Below are positions 1 through 8,656 of a DNA stretch of 64,000 nt, in pieces (position 1 is the first letter of the stretch; each line of letters opens with the position of its first letter). The DNA is from an uncultured Lachnospira sp. (GTDB lineage Bacteria > Bacillota > Clostridia > Lachnospirales > Lachnospiraceae). The notes beneath the pieces are model-generated. The model was given only the letters and a program-made list of their open reading frames with translations. It ran no database searches and had not been told where the DNA came from. The stretch is taken from the NCBI GenBank assembly GCA_934343805.1, contig CAKRIN010000002.1, forward strand, positions 111,204 through 175,203, in the 5' to 3' direction. A program made the position numbers and the translations under genes.

Positions 1-938
1 ATGTTCTTTATCTCTTTTCTATCAATTTCAATATCTACAAGTTCATTTTTAAAAATGTGTATGAATTCATATAACTTTTTAATCGTTTTCTCAAAACGCT
101 CATATTTAGCTTTAGGAACAGCATTCTGGGAAACTTTAAGGGTTTCCATTTTTCCTCTATCTGTATCCATATAATTATCTACCAACGATTCAAAAGCCTG
201 TATATTGTCTCTTTCCTCCAATGTAGCACTTAAAGCATTATCCAGTGACTGGTTAATCCAGAAAGATCTATGATCATCAGACAGATTCAAATATACATGC
301 AGCGAATTTCCAAATAAGCACACAACAGCCAGATTATGAAACAAATCGTTACGTATACTGATATCATTTAGTACAACTTTTTCAATAAAAAGAGAACTCA
401 TTGAGTTCTTCGATAACAGATTAGTCGTTTTCTTAATAAAATCTTTGCAATAATCATCTTCTGATTCACATATTTCAGCTATTTCACCATTTTCAATACT
501 GTAAATGACGTTCATCTCATGTTTTCTTGATGTAGCCTTTTGGGATGATAAGCTTTCCTTGGATATACAGTACTTTCCAGTTGCATCTTTGGATAAAGTA
601 ACCTCATATCTATACTGAATCAATCCTTCTTCTAATGGAACTACAAATTCCACTTCACTATATAGTTCGCCTAATTTCTTATTAATTATTCCATTAAGAT
701 CTTCCTGCACAATCGGATTATTAAGATATCCCGGATTAATGAGTATATTCTTTAATATATCTACTGAAGCTATTATTGCCGATTTACCCGAACCATTAAT
801 ACCATATATACCCTTAACATTATAGTCATCCGTATCCATGTCTCTGGTTATTGTTTTCTTATAAAATGATAAATTTATCAACTTATCAAGTGTCTTTATT
901 CCCTTTACAGAATACCCTGTCAAATGAAATTTTTTCAT
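1..938 (-). CDS. AAA-family ATPase, partial (runs off left edge)
   Basis: The frame stays open from an ATG at 938 to the window edge, so the C-terminus is missing. A clear GGAGGTG ribosome site lies just upstream of the ATG. The protein begins MKKFHLTGYSVKG and has a Walker A motif GINGSGKS near residue 46, preceded by a beta strand, as in SMC/RecF-like and 'AAA15' ATPases that act as stand-alone ATPases or as parts of defence modules. About 312 codons are visible; Walker B and any nuclease domain would lie outside. No partner gene is visible, so its role (DNA repair, defence or other) cannot be decided here. The next features upstream are tRNA genes. Confidence 0.75.
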   Translation of the reverse strand, partial: MKKFHLTGYSVKGIKTLDKLINLSFYKKTITRDMDTDDYNVKGIYGINGSGKSAIIASVDILKNILINPGYLNNPIVQEDLNGIINKKLGELYSEVEFVVPLEEGLIQYRYEVTLSKDATGKYCISKESLSSQKATSRKHEMNVIYSIENGEIAEICESEDDYCKDFIKKTTNLLSKNSMSSLFIEKVVLNDISIRNDLFHNLAVVCLFGNSLHVYLNLSDDHRSFWINQSLDNALSATLEERDNIQAFESLVDNYMDTDRGKMETLKVSQNAVPKAKYERFEKTIKKLYEFIHIFKNELVDIEIDRKEIKN

Positions 939-960
939 ACGAATACACCTCCACATCTTT

Positions 961-988
961 AATATAACACATTTTGCGTCATTTTAAA
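961..988 (-). promoter_or_regulatory. Possible promoter of the AAA ATPase gene
   Basis: On the minus strand a TATATT -10 (961-966) lies 16 bp from a weak TTTAAA (983-988). Near-repeats ACAAAATGTATT and GCAAAATGTGTT surround it. The -35 match is poor, so this is tentative. Confidence 0.3.
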
Positions 989-1095
989 TACATTTTGTAT
1001 TATTTTTGCTCATTTTTAAAATTTTATTCAGCGTATTTATCGTATATTCCATTTACCCTCACACCAACCGATAACATTTTCTTTCCCCACCACAC

Positions 1096-1142
1096 AAAAA
1101 TCCCCCACAAGCAACCGCCCAAGCAGTTAACTTATGAGGGAT
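1096..1142 (-). terminator. Rho-independent terminator after tRNA-Leu
   Basis: On the minus strand a 12-bp stem (arms 1131-1142 and 1100-1111, with a few G-U pairs) is followed by a T run. It sits 10 bases past the tRNA-Leu 3' end. Confidence 0.8.
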
Positions 1143-1151
1143 TCTTTCATA

Positions 1152-1238
1152 TGCCGGCAACGGGAATCGAACCCGTATGGGAGTATAAGTCCCGCAGGAT
1201 TTTAAGTCCTGTGCGTCTGCCAGTTCCGCCACACCGGC
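1152..1238 (-). tRNA. tRNA-Leu (UAA)
   Basis: An 87-nt cloverleaf: acceptor stem GCCGGTG/TGCCGGC, D-loop region with AACTGGCAGACGC, anticodon loop CTTAAAA giving UAA, long variable arm as expected for tRNA-Leu, and T-arm GGTTCGATTCC. CCA is not encoded, so it must be added by the CCA enzyme; one such gene lies at 61518-62771. Confidence 0.96.
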
Positions 1239-1367
1239 GAAAGTGCCTGCTATGCAGGCGTATAGATAATACATATGATTCTCTGGCGCAGCCTAAGTAC
1301 CTTAACTGACATAACTTCTAAGCTAACATCATGGCGCTTTACTGCCTGCAGATTCAGCATATGTAAA

Positions 1368-1449
1368 TGGGCGGAGAAGGATTCGAACCTTCGAAGGCAG
1401 TGCCAGCAGATTTACAGTCTGTCCCCTTTGGCCACTCGGGAATCCACCC
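1368..1449 (-). tRNA. tRNA-Tyr (GUA)
   Basis: An 82-nt tRNA: acceptor GGGTGGA/TCCGCCC, anticodon loop CTGTAAA giving GUA, long variable arm typical of bacterial tRNA-Tyr, and T-loop GGTTCGAATCC. No encoded CCA. It is upstream of tRNA-Leu by 129 bases and probably cotranscribed with it. The 265 bases on its 5' side (1450-1715) hold nothing else recognisable. Confidence 0.96.
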
Positions 1450-1715
1450 ATTCAAGATAATATATTTAACAAATATCTTACATTTCCTTCACATAATTAT
1501 CTCGGAAATTGGTTGTAGTTTAGCACATACCTTATGTTAAGGCAAGCTAATTTTTATTGATTCATTGAATATACACAGAATTTTCATGAATTCATAGCTG
1601 CATTTCTCTGTTTTATACATATCCAGCTACAATTTCCTTTCTGATTATATTTACGTAAAGATGAAGAAAAAAGTTTAATTCATTTTCAATTTTCCCCATT
1701 TTCGCCCCAATTTTA

Positions 1716-1759
1716 AAAATGAGTTAGACTTTTTGCATCCAAAAAGTCTAACTCATTTT
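1716..1759 (-). terminator. Terminator ending the dlt-like operon
   Basis: A perfect 20-bp inverted repeat (1716-1735 and 1740-1759) with a 4-nt loop, starting 3 bases past the stop of the last operon gene. Both flanks are A/T-rich, so it could work in both directions. Confidence 0.85.
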
Positions 1760-1762
1760 ATT

Positions 1763-2809
1763 TCACTCCATCCCATACCCACTTTTCAGCACATCATCGC
1801 AATCAAGCAGTCCTGCGAGTGTCTTTCCGAGCAGGTCTGAGAACTTCTCTGCAAGCGCCCCATTCATGTGTCCTTCCCAGTCGGAAAAGTCTGAATCACT
1901 AACCTCAAGATATTCTTTTTTCACAAGATTATAATCAATATAAGTTACGCCAAGTGATGAACACAGGCTGGCAAAATATGCATCTGCCTCTCTTACAGGT
2001 CCTTTTTCAACAGAAGTAGGTGTTATTGGCTCAGTTATGCACACCAGTTCAATATTATTATCCTTGCAGTAGTCCACAATCATCTCAAAATGTTTACGGA
2101 CATTAGAATTAATCTTGTCTTCCGACCACATGCGGACATGGAAATCGCCTTTCTTATCGGTATCCTTCTCCCTGTAGAAAAAGCCTCTCCCCATATATGT
2201 ACCTTCAGTCTCAATTCCCTCTGCCGCCGAAATCTCATAATTCTGGTATGCCTCAGAAGCCTTTATTCTCAGATTCTTTCTTACCTGCGACAGATTACCT
2301 GCAAATGCATTTTCTTTATATATAACTGTCCTGAAATCCTTATTCAGGAGTTCCTTAGCAACATACTCCAGCTTTACCTTTGACATGGGAAGCTGCTGAT
2401 ACACTTTAAGATTTCCGAAGTCATAGTCTCTTTTATTGTCTTTTACCCAGAACTGGTAATCCATCTCTAGAATGACTTTCCTGATATCATTATTACGGCA
2501 TATTTCCTTAAGCATATAATAATTATCAATTACTGTTGCACCCTGGATACACATATTAATGGGATTATCAGCATATCCCGACTCTATAAGATACACAGGA
2601 TCAATTGCCGCTCTTCCGTGTGATGCTCCAATAACAACACAGTCATAATCATCTTCTGTCTTTGAATTACCAGCCTCGTGAATTATGTATCTGACATATC
2701 CTGATCTGACCATTACATAATTAACCGCACTTGTAATCAGTACTATCACAGCCAGGAAAATGACAGCACGAATATACTTTCCAATCTGTTTTATCACTTT
2801 ATCCTTCAT
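1763..2809 (-). CDS. Membrane-anchored SGNH-fold protein, DltD/AlgJ-like (last gene of dlt-like operon)
   Basis: 348 aa. An N-terminal membrane anchor (about residues 10-32) is followed by an extracytoplasmic domain. The SGNH signature is visible: GASH near residue 65 (nucleophile Ser) and DWEGH near residue 310 (Asp/His pair). An EMDYQFW segment is shared with the paralogues at 4775 and 39181. Proteins of this kind pair with MBOAT O-acyltransferases (DltB/DltD, AlgI/AlgJ) and move or edit the acyl group outside the membrane. The MBOAT gene lies 18 bases upstream. The ATG at 2809 is preferred because the GTG at 2821 overlaps the AGAGG ribosome site. Substrate unknown. Confidence 0.8.
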   Translation of the reverse strand: MKDKVIKQIGKYIRAVIFLAVIVLITSAVNYVMVRSGYVRYIIHEAGNSKTEDDYDCVVIGASHGRAAIDPVYLIESGYADNPINMCIQGATVIDNYYMLKEICRNNDIRKVILEMDYQFWVKDNKRDYDFGNLKVYQQLPMSKVKLEYVAKELLNKDFRTVIYKENAFAGNLSQVRKNLRIKASEAYQNYEISAAEGIETEGTYMGRGFFYREKDTDKKGDFHVRMWSEDKINSNVRKHFEMIVDYCKDNNIELVCITEPITPTSVEKGPVREADAYFASLCSSLGVTYIDYNLVKKEYLEVSDSDFSDWEGHMNGALAEKFSDLLGKTLAGLLDCDDVLKSGYGME

Positions 2810-2827
2810 GGTATATTGCACCTCTGC

Positions 2828-4417
2828 TTAGAACTGGGCGTACATGAATCCACCCGATGTATTAGATATATACCCAAACATCGCAACTGACATAACAAGC
2901 GCTATATACACAAGCCATCTTACTGCCAGCGGCTTGGCATCCAGTGCTTGTCTTACTGCAATGCCTTTTTCTTTAAGTATGCTTACTATCAGCCACACAA
3001 CACATCCCACAAGGAGTATTATGATGTCTGTCATTCCTCCGAACATTTCCGTAACTGCACTAATGCTGAATGTTGCATGCTTTAATGTATTCCTCATAAG
3101 CGCCAGTGCATCTGTGAGTGTAGCAGCATCATCGAAATACCAGCTTATATTAACAAGTATAAATGTTCTGGCAATCTGCCAGCCTCTGTACCATCTGGCA
3201 TTCTTATTTATATGAGTGATTTTGAACATTTTCTCGTATACAGGTGCCATAAGACTGCTAAAGCTCATGATTACACCATTATACATACCATATACGATGA
3301 ACTTCCATGCTGCCCCATGCCATACTCCGACAATAAAGAATATGAGCAGATCTGCAAGACATATCGGAAGTGCCTTTGCCATATATTTGCCGAATCTTGT
3401 ACGGCTGTGCTTCTTAAGATTCTTTCCCAGCTTATTAACCGGTTTGCTTAAGCTGAATGGATAAAACACGTAATCCTTCATCCATGTTCCAAGTGTAATA
3501 TGCCATCTTCGCCAGAACTCGCCTATAGAATGCGAGAAAAATGGCTGTTTGAAATTATCATCCAGTTCAATTCCAAACATTTCTGATGCACCCATTACCA
3601 TATCTATTCCACCTGCAAAGTCTCCATAGAGCTGTGCACAGTAAGAAAGCACACCAATCACAACATATATTCCATGGTACTGTCCCGGATTATTAAACAC
3701 GAGATCTGCTACTACACCTGCCCTGTCAGCAATAATAAACTTCTTAAAAAGACCCCACGCCATTCTCTGAAGACCATGCTGGATTACAACCAGATCATAC
3801 TTGTGGGCTGAAAAGAATTGTGGCGCAAGTCTGTCATATCGTCCGATTGGTCCCTGCGTAATCTGTGGGAAATACGATACAAAGAGAGCATATTTAAATA
3901 TATTGGTACAGGCTTCCACTTTTCCTCTATATACATCTATTACATATCCAATTGACTGAAATGAATAGAAAGATATTCCAAGAGGCAGAAGCAGTGTAAA
4001 TGTCGATATTCTGCCCTTTCCGCCAAATGCATTTATTATGCTGTTCATATTCTCTATGGCAAAATTATGATACTTTACAACAGCTAACACTCCAAATACG
4101 ACGAGTAATGCTGCAACTACAACACATTTCTTTCTATGTTTAGTCTTTTCTTTATAAGCTTTCTTATCTTCCCTTGACAGGTCCTCTGTCTTAAGATAAT
4201 CAGCAAGCTGCTTTTCTAACCTGCTAAGACAGATCCCTGCTGCATATGTAACGCATGTTGTCAGCAATATGAATATTACTGTCTTATATCCTGAACATAA
4301 ATAGTAGGCATAGCTCATAATCAAGAGCCATGCCCACTGCGCTTTCTTCGGTACAAGATAATATGCAATTACTCCCACTAATAAAAACACCAGAAATCCG
4401 GTAGACACTAGTGACAT
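2828..4417 (-). CDS. MBOAT O-acyltransferase, DltB/AlgI-like
   Basis: 529 aa, polytopic. Family marks are QGPIGRYDRL (about residue 190), SIGEFWRRWHITLGTWMKDY (about 315) and the catalytic-His segment VGVWHGAAW (about 375). MBOAT proteins carry acyl groups across the membrane from a carrier-protein thioester to an external acceptor. It is longer than typical DltB (about 400 aa) and closer to AlgI length, with a Lys-rich cytoplasmic loop around residues 70-100. It stands directly downstream of a carrier-protein gene and upstream of an SGNH gene, the DltC-DltB-DltD order. A second MBOAT at 37581 is clearly paralogous. Confidence 0.9.
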   Translation of the reverse strand: MSLVSTGFLVFLLVGVIAYYLVPKKAQWAWLLIMSYAYYLCSGYKTVIFILLTTCVTYAAGICLSRLEKQLADYLKTEDLSREDKKAYKEKTKHRKKCVVVAALLVVFGVLAVVKYHNFAIENMNSIINAFGGKGRISTFTLLLPLGISFYSFQSIGYVIDVYRGKVEACTNIFKYALFVSYFPQITQGPIGRYDRLAPQFFSAHKYDLVVIQHGLQRMAWGLFKKFIIADRAGVVADLVFNNPGQYHGIYVVIGVLSYCAQLYGDFAGGIDMVMGASEMFGIELDDNFKQPFFSHSIGEFWRRWHITLGTWMKDYVFYPFSLSKPVNKLGKNLKKHSRTRFGKYMAKALPICLADLLIFFIVGVWHGAAWKFIVYGMYNGVIMSFSSLMAPVYEKMFKITHINKNARWYRGWQIARTFILVNISWYFDDAATLTDALALMRNTLKHATFSISAVTEMFGGMTDIIILLVGCVVWLIVSILKEKGIAVRQALDAKPLAVRWLVYIALVMSVAMFGYISNTSGGFMYAQF

Positions 4418-4440
4418 AATTATTTACCCCGCTTTCTGGA

Positions 4441-4665
4441 TTAATCCTGCAGACGCTGAATCATCTCCCACATAGCTTCTGCTGAATTAAAGTTCTCAGG
4501 TACTATATCTGCTGGTGTGATATCAATATCATAAGCATCATTAAGCTCACCAACAAGTGAAACTATATCGAATGAACTGAGTATTCCGTCATCGATAAGA
4601 GTGTCACATATTTCATAATCCACATCGCTGTTAATTTCATTCAAAATGTCTAATAACTGATCCAT
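4441..4665 (-). CDS. Acyl/peptidyl carrier protein, DltC-like
   Basis: 74 aa, acidic and helical, the size of DltC. The phosphopantetheine segment reads DGILSSFDIVSLVGEL: the Ser before FDIV is the expected attachment residue, but the usual Asp before it is Ser in this protein. The second half (DITPADIVPENFNS) fits carrier-protein helix III. It should be charged by the ligase at 7042-8622 and serve the MBOAT, whose gene starts 24 bases downstream. An SGNH gene lies upstream, across a 109-bp gap. Confidence 0.88.
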   Translation of the reverse strand: MDQLLDILNEINSDVDYEICDTLIDDGILSSFDIVSLVGELNDAYDIDITPADIVPENFNSAEAMWEMIQRLQD

Positions 4666-4774
4666 AATAAACCTCGCAATAATTAAAATCTTTTGGTCAC
4701 TTCATTGTAACCAGAAAACATTCTATCTTGTCATGTAGTGATAGTCAATCATATTTTTGCAATTCATGTACATT

Positions 4775-5842
4775 TTATAATTCATATACATTTTCATAAA
4801 AATAATCTGACAATTCTGACCGATTCATTTCCGCCATCTCCTTCAGAAATTCTCCAAGGAATCTGGAATAACGGCCGGCAGCATCACCATACATATGTCC
4901 GTCATAATCCCAATAATCACTGGTATCCACCGCATATACGGATGATTTGACATAATTGAAATCATAATATTCAAGTCCCTCATCTGCTGCCATCTTTCCA
5001 ATATAGTCATGCGCTTTCTGATAATTATCCATTGATGTCTCGTCAAGAAGTATTGTTTCTCTGTTAATAGGAGATGTTATGATTACCAGTTGTGAACCCT
5101 TGTCCTTACACAGATTCACTATTTTCTGAAAATATTTTGTGCTGTAATCAGTATCAACCAGCTCATCATCCCATATTACAGACACTCTTGCATTCTCATC
5201 TCGCACAAATGAATGATCTCTGTACAGGAATCCTCTTGTCTTATAAGTATCGCACGACTCAATGGCATTAACAGCCTCCGGCTGGCAGTTCTTATACTCA
5301 TCCGTTAACTTTCTGCCAATATTATCTCTCATGTTGTATATACCATCCCGGTAATTCATCCACTGAAAGAGTGCCGCCCTGTAATCCTTTTTCGGAAGCG
5401 TTGCTGCTGAATATGCAATCTTGTTAAATGTATCCGGATAATTGTAGTACACAAGTGTATTACTTATAGATATATCTGACATATCCACATTAAGAAAATA
5501 CTGATAATCCATATCCAGGACAACCATATCAGGTGTGTAATTATCATACATATCTTTCATCATATAATATATATCCATCATTCTTGCGCCGCCTATTCCG
5601 GCATTCATCACTTCCATTCCGGAGGTTTCACCAACATTTAAAGGGTCCACTCCGTATGAGGTGTGGCTCTGTCCATATATAACACAGTCATAACCAGCTT
5701 CAGAATCTTCTAATTCATGGAATATCACTCTCGTTAATCCCACCTGCACAAATGCCATCTTAAGCAATGCATTAATTCCAATAATCAGACATATAAAAAG
5801 CCCTGCTCTTATATATTTCATTACAACATTTTTCTTAGTCAT
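4775..5842 (-). CDS. Membrane-anchored SGNH-fold protein, DltD-like, second copy
   Basis: 355 aa: one N-terminal membrane segment, then an SGNH domain with YGQSHTSYG (nucleophile Ser), LDMDYQYF and DYWDYDGHMYG (Asp/His). It has the same overall design as the proteins at 1763 and 39181 but is clearly diverged from both. The ATG at 5842 overlaps the end of the PLP decarboxylase gene by 8 bases and has an AGGGAA ribosome site, so translation is probably coupled. Two SGNH proteins for one MBOAT is more than a standard dlt operon has; one may transfer and the other hydrolyse, or they may serve different acceptors (inference). Confidence 0.78.
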   Translation of the reverse strand: MTKKNVVMKYIRAGLFICLIIGINALLKMAFVQVGLTRVIFHELEDSEAGYDCVIYGQSHTSYGVDPLNVGETSGMEVMNAGIGGARMMDIYYMMKDMYDNYTPDMVVLDMDYQYFLNVDMSDISISNTLVYYNYPDTFNKIAYSAATLPKKDYRAALFQWMNYRDGIYNMRDNIGRKLTDEYKNCQPEAVNAIESCDTYKTRGFLYRDHSFVRDENARVSVIWDDELVDTDYSTKYFQKIVNLCKDKGSQLVIITSPINRETILLDETSMDNYQKAHDYIGKMAADEGLEYYDFNYVKSSVYAVDTSDYWDYDGHMYGDAAGRYSRFLGEFLKEMAEMNRSELSDYFYENVYEL

Positions 5843-7052
5843 ATATATTTTCCCTGTTAAGCTCATAAGTTTCTATCGGCTTTCTTACCACTCTGTATCC
5901 GTTCTTTCCGGAATACATAACAACCGCCGGCATACGTCTGCTAAGGAAAAGATATATGCCTTCTGTAACTGAGTATGCACCAATGTTATAAAATGCTATC
6001 ATATCTCCTATTGCTGCATCCTTAAGCTCAAGGTTCTTAACTATCACATCTCCAACTGTACACAGTGAACCGCATATATGAAACGGCTGCAGTCCTGACG
6101 CATAGCTCTCTGCTGGATCTTCTTCGTCCATCCGTATGAATTCACATCTTGGCTTTTTCATTGCCATTGCCTGTCCATAATAATTAATATGATTAATTCC
6201 ACTGTCTATTATTGCATAGCGTGTTGTGTCATTCATCTTCATATCCACAATCCTGCTGATAAGGACACCACATGTTGCAGCTATATATCTTCCCATCTCA
6301 AGAGTAACCTGGTACTGTTCAGACATTTCCTTAATAATACCCGCAAATTCTTCAAGTTCGTCAAAGTTATTATTAAGCGCATCACAATGGTCATTAACAA
6401 AGTAATCCACTGACAGCCCCGGACCATACTCTATCTCTTTTAATTTCAGTCCATGTTCTGCCTCGCATGTATGTGCTATTCCACGGAGCCATACAACCTC
6501 TGACTCTATATGGCTCATTTTCTTCTTCTGTGTTCCTGAATAGCACTGGATTCCTTCTATCACAACCCCCTGGTATTCATCCTTCTTATCAGCAATCTCA
6601 TATATCTGACGTTCATTAATGCCAAACTGGTTGCCGCTCGTAACCCTTAACAGAACCTTAACCCTGATTCCACACTCAATTGCACATGTATTAATAAGAT
6701 TAAGCTGATTAACAGATTCAACTGTATATATGCCGGCAGCACCTGTCTTCATGCTGTAAAGTATATCCTTTTTTTCTTTATTAACACCTGAAAGAACTAT
6801 CTTTTCTCTTGAAATTCCTTCTTTTTCGCATATTGCGAATTCCCCAGGTGAACATACTTCGAACTTATCAAGCTTTTTATCAAGCACTCTTACAAGAAAT
6901 GGATTGGCTTTCATGGCATAACACACAGTCACCCCACATCCAAGAATACTCTCAATCTTATCCACACGTTCACATAACTCATCTGTATCAAACACATATG
7001 TTGGTGTCCCAATCTGTGTTCCTATGTTCTTAAGTTCATTACTAGTTATCAT
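5835..7052 (-). CDS. PLP-dependent decarboxylase, fold type III (DAP/ornithine decarboxylase family)
   Basis: 405 aa. The alanine-racemase-like barrel has the Schiff-base Lys in CYAMKAN (residue 48), the PLP-phosphate region EYGPGLSVDYF, EMGRYIAATCG, and the catalytic Cys in CGSLCTVGDV, where family members usually have CES.D. Relatives decarboxylate meso-diaminopimelate, D-amino acids or carboxynorspermidine; BtrK of butirosin biosynthesis decarboxylates a glutamyl group while it is on a carrier protein. The gene overlaps the ligase gene by 11 bases and the next SGNH gene by 8, so it is built into a dlt-like operon. The start at 7052 has an AGGAGG site. It could alternatively be a plain lysA; context argues for a role in making or editing the loaded aminoacyl group. 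Confidence 0.82.
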   Translation of the reverse strand: MITSNELKNIGTQIGTPTYVFDTDELCERVDKIESILGCGVTVCYAMKANPFLVRVLDKKLDKFEVCSPGEFAICEKEGISREKIVLSGVNKEKKDILYSMKTGAAGIYTVESVNQLNLINTCAIECGIRVKVLLRVTSGNQFGINERQIYEIADKKDEYQGVVIEGIQCYSGTQKKKMSHIESEVVWLRGIAHTCEAEHGLKLKEIEYGPGLSVDYFVNDHCDALNNNFDELEEFAGIIKEMSEQYQVTLEMGRYIAATCGVLISRIVDMKMNDTTRYAIIDSGINHINYYGQAMAMKKPRCEFIRMDEEDPAESYASGLQPFHICGSLCTVGDVIVKNLELKDAAIGDMIAFYNIGAYSVTEGIYLFLSRRMPAVVMYSGKNGYRVVRKPIETYELNRENIYD

Positions 7053-8622
7053 GTGCCGCCTCCTGTTCTCTATATATCTCCATAAGCGCCTTTCGGTCAA
7101 TCTTTCCATTCTTGGTTATCGGCATTGCTTCTACCTTAACAAACACATTTGGTATCATCCACTGTGGAACCTTATCCTTTAATCCATGTCTTACAGCTTT
7201 GCGGTCTAATTCCGGTATTCCTGCCTCAAAAAATCCAATTATCTTATTCTCATCAGTATCAAATATGCAGCAGCTCCTTACAAGACCTTCTATTGCATTC
7301 ATGGCTGTCTCTATCTCTCCCAGCTCTATTCTGTGTCCCATGTGCTTTATCTGGAAATCCTTTCTTGAAGAGAAGAAAAGTTCGCCATTCTCACTATAAT
7401 ATCCAAGATCTCCTGTCCTGTATATTGTCTCTAGATACCTGTCATTAAGCGGATTCTGGACAAATGCTTCCCCTGTTTTTTCCGGGTTCTTAAGATATCC
7501 CATTGTTACCGCTGTTCCTGATACACATATTTCTCCTGTAACCCCCGGTCTGTCTGCCCCGACAAGCTTGTCATCCTCATCAAGAAGAAATACTTTCTCA
7601 TTAGGAAATGCTTTTCCCATAGGAAGCTTTTCATCCAGCCCAAACTGCCTGTCTATAACATAATATGTACAGTTGCAGGTTATCTCTGTTGGTCCGTACA
7701 GATTAACAAATGTTGCATCCGGATACTGCTCTCTCCATGCATTAAGATGCTTTATTGGCATAACCTCTCCAGAAAACATTATCTTCTTCAGGCTTCCCGG
7801 TCTCTTATAATCAAAGCCATTAAGAGTTGTCACTATACATAACGCAGACACTGCCCATATAAGAGTTGTCACATTTCTGTCATCCAGAAAGTCTAACAGC
7901 TTAGTCGGAAATGAAAAGAACTTCTTAGGTATAATCTGTAATGTTGCCCCCGTCTTTAATGCAGAATATATATCCTTAACCGACACATCAAAGTCAAATG
8001 GTGCCTGATTACCGATTACATCAGTCTCATTCACTCCAAGTTCTCTTGTAAAACAATCTATAAAGTCTATTGTTGAGCGGTGATTAACAATTACTCCCTT
8101 TGGAACGCCTGTTGAACCAGATGTAAATATCGCATAAAGCGGATCAATATCCATTGCCTGCTCCCTTATTGCCACAAGCCTGTCCTCTGTATTTCGAACT
8201 CTGTCCTCATCAGCATAATACTGCTCCTCATTCTCAAGAATAGATTCCAGATTAATTATCTCCCCTGCGAATCCAAGCTTTGCAGCCTTTGCTTCTGACT
8301 TATTATCCACTATCAGTATTCTTGCATCCAGTGTATTAAGTATCATCTCTACTCTTTCAGCCGGATGTGTCGTATCAAGCATACAGTAATATCCGCCTGC
8401 GTACACAATTCCCATAAAAAGAGCCAGCGTATTGCACGATTTATCCATATACACAGGAATGCCCTCAGTATGTCCAATCTTATCCACAAGCACTCCTGCT
8501 ATATACTTAGCCCTGCTTACTAACTGTCCATATGTCAGTTCATTTGTTTCATCTGCACAGGCAGTTTTATCTTTATATTTCTTTTCTGATTCCTCAAGAT
8601 AATCCAATACACTCTTTGTCAT
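7042..8622 (-). CDS. Adenylate-forming amino-acid ligase, DltA/NRPS A-domain-like
   Basis: 526 aa, the length of DltA. A-domain motifs are in order: FTSGSTGVPKG (ATP P-loop), APFDFDVSVKD (its Asp normally binds the substrate amino group), NLYGPTE, YRTGDLGYY and a C-terminal NGKIDRKAL containing the catalytic Lys. It should adenylate an amino acid and load it on the carrier protein at 4441. The substrate cannot be read with confidence; the sequence is as close to general A-domains as to DltA, so D-alanine is not assured. ATG 8622 is preferred over 8634 because GAGG sits at the right distance. The overlap with the downstream decarboxylase gene implies coupled function. Confidence 0.9.
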   Translation of the reverse strand: MTKSVLDYLEESEKKYKDKTACADETNELTYGQLVSRAKYIAGVLVDKIGHTEGIPVYMDKSCNTLALFMGIVYAGGYYCMLDTTHPAERVEMILNTLDARILIVDNKSEAKAAKLGFAGEIINLESILENEEQYYADEDRVRNTEDRLVAIREQAMDIDPLYAIFTSGSTGVPKGVIVNHRSTIDFIDCFTRELGVNETDVIGNQAPFDFDVSVKDIYSALKTGATLQIIPKKFFSFPTKLLDFLDDRNVTTLIWAVSALCIVTTLNGFDYKRPGSLKKIMFSGEVMPIKHLNAWREQYPDATFVNLYGPTEITCNCTYYVIDRQFGLDEKLPMGKAFPNEKVFLLDEDDKLVGADRPGVTGEICVSGTAVTMGYLKNPEKTGEAFVQNPLNDRYLETIYRTGDLGYYSENGELFFSSRKDFQIKHMGHRIELGEIETAMNAIEGLVRSCCIFDTDENKIIGFFEAGIPELDRKAVRHGLKDKVPQWMIPNVFVKVEAMPITKNGKIDRKALMEIYREQEAAHDN

Positions 8623-8656
8623 AACACGCCTCATTTCTTAAAGTTTTATCACATAT

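Noticed and set aside
1059-1274. Small protein on the minus strand with VAELADAQDLKSCG
   Set aside because: This is the well-known translation of a tRNA-Leu gene, not a protein.
1275-1460. Small plus-strand open frame over the second tRNA
   Set aside because: It overlaps tRNA-Tyr antisense and has no ribosome site.
5835-7052. Simple call as lysA
   Set aside because: The family fits, but overlap with a DltA-like ligase gene and position inside the carrier operon make an unqualified lysA call unsafe; kept as the alternative.
7042-8622. Assigning gene symbol dltA (D-alanine ligase)
   Set aside because: The specificity pocket does not clearly match DltA, and the operon contains a decarboxylase, so D-alanine specificity is not supported.
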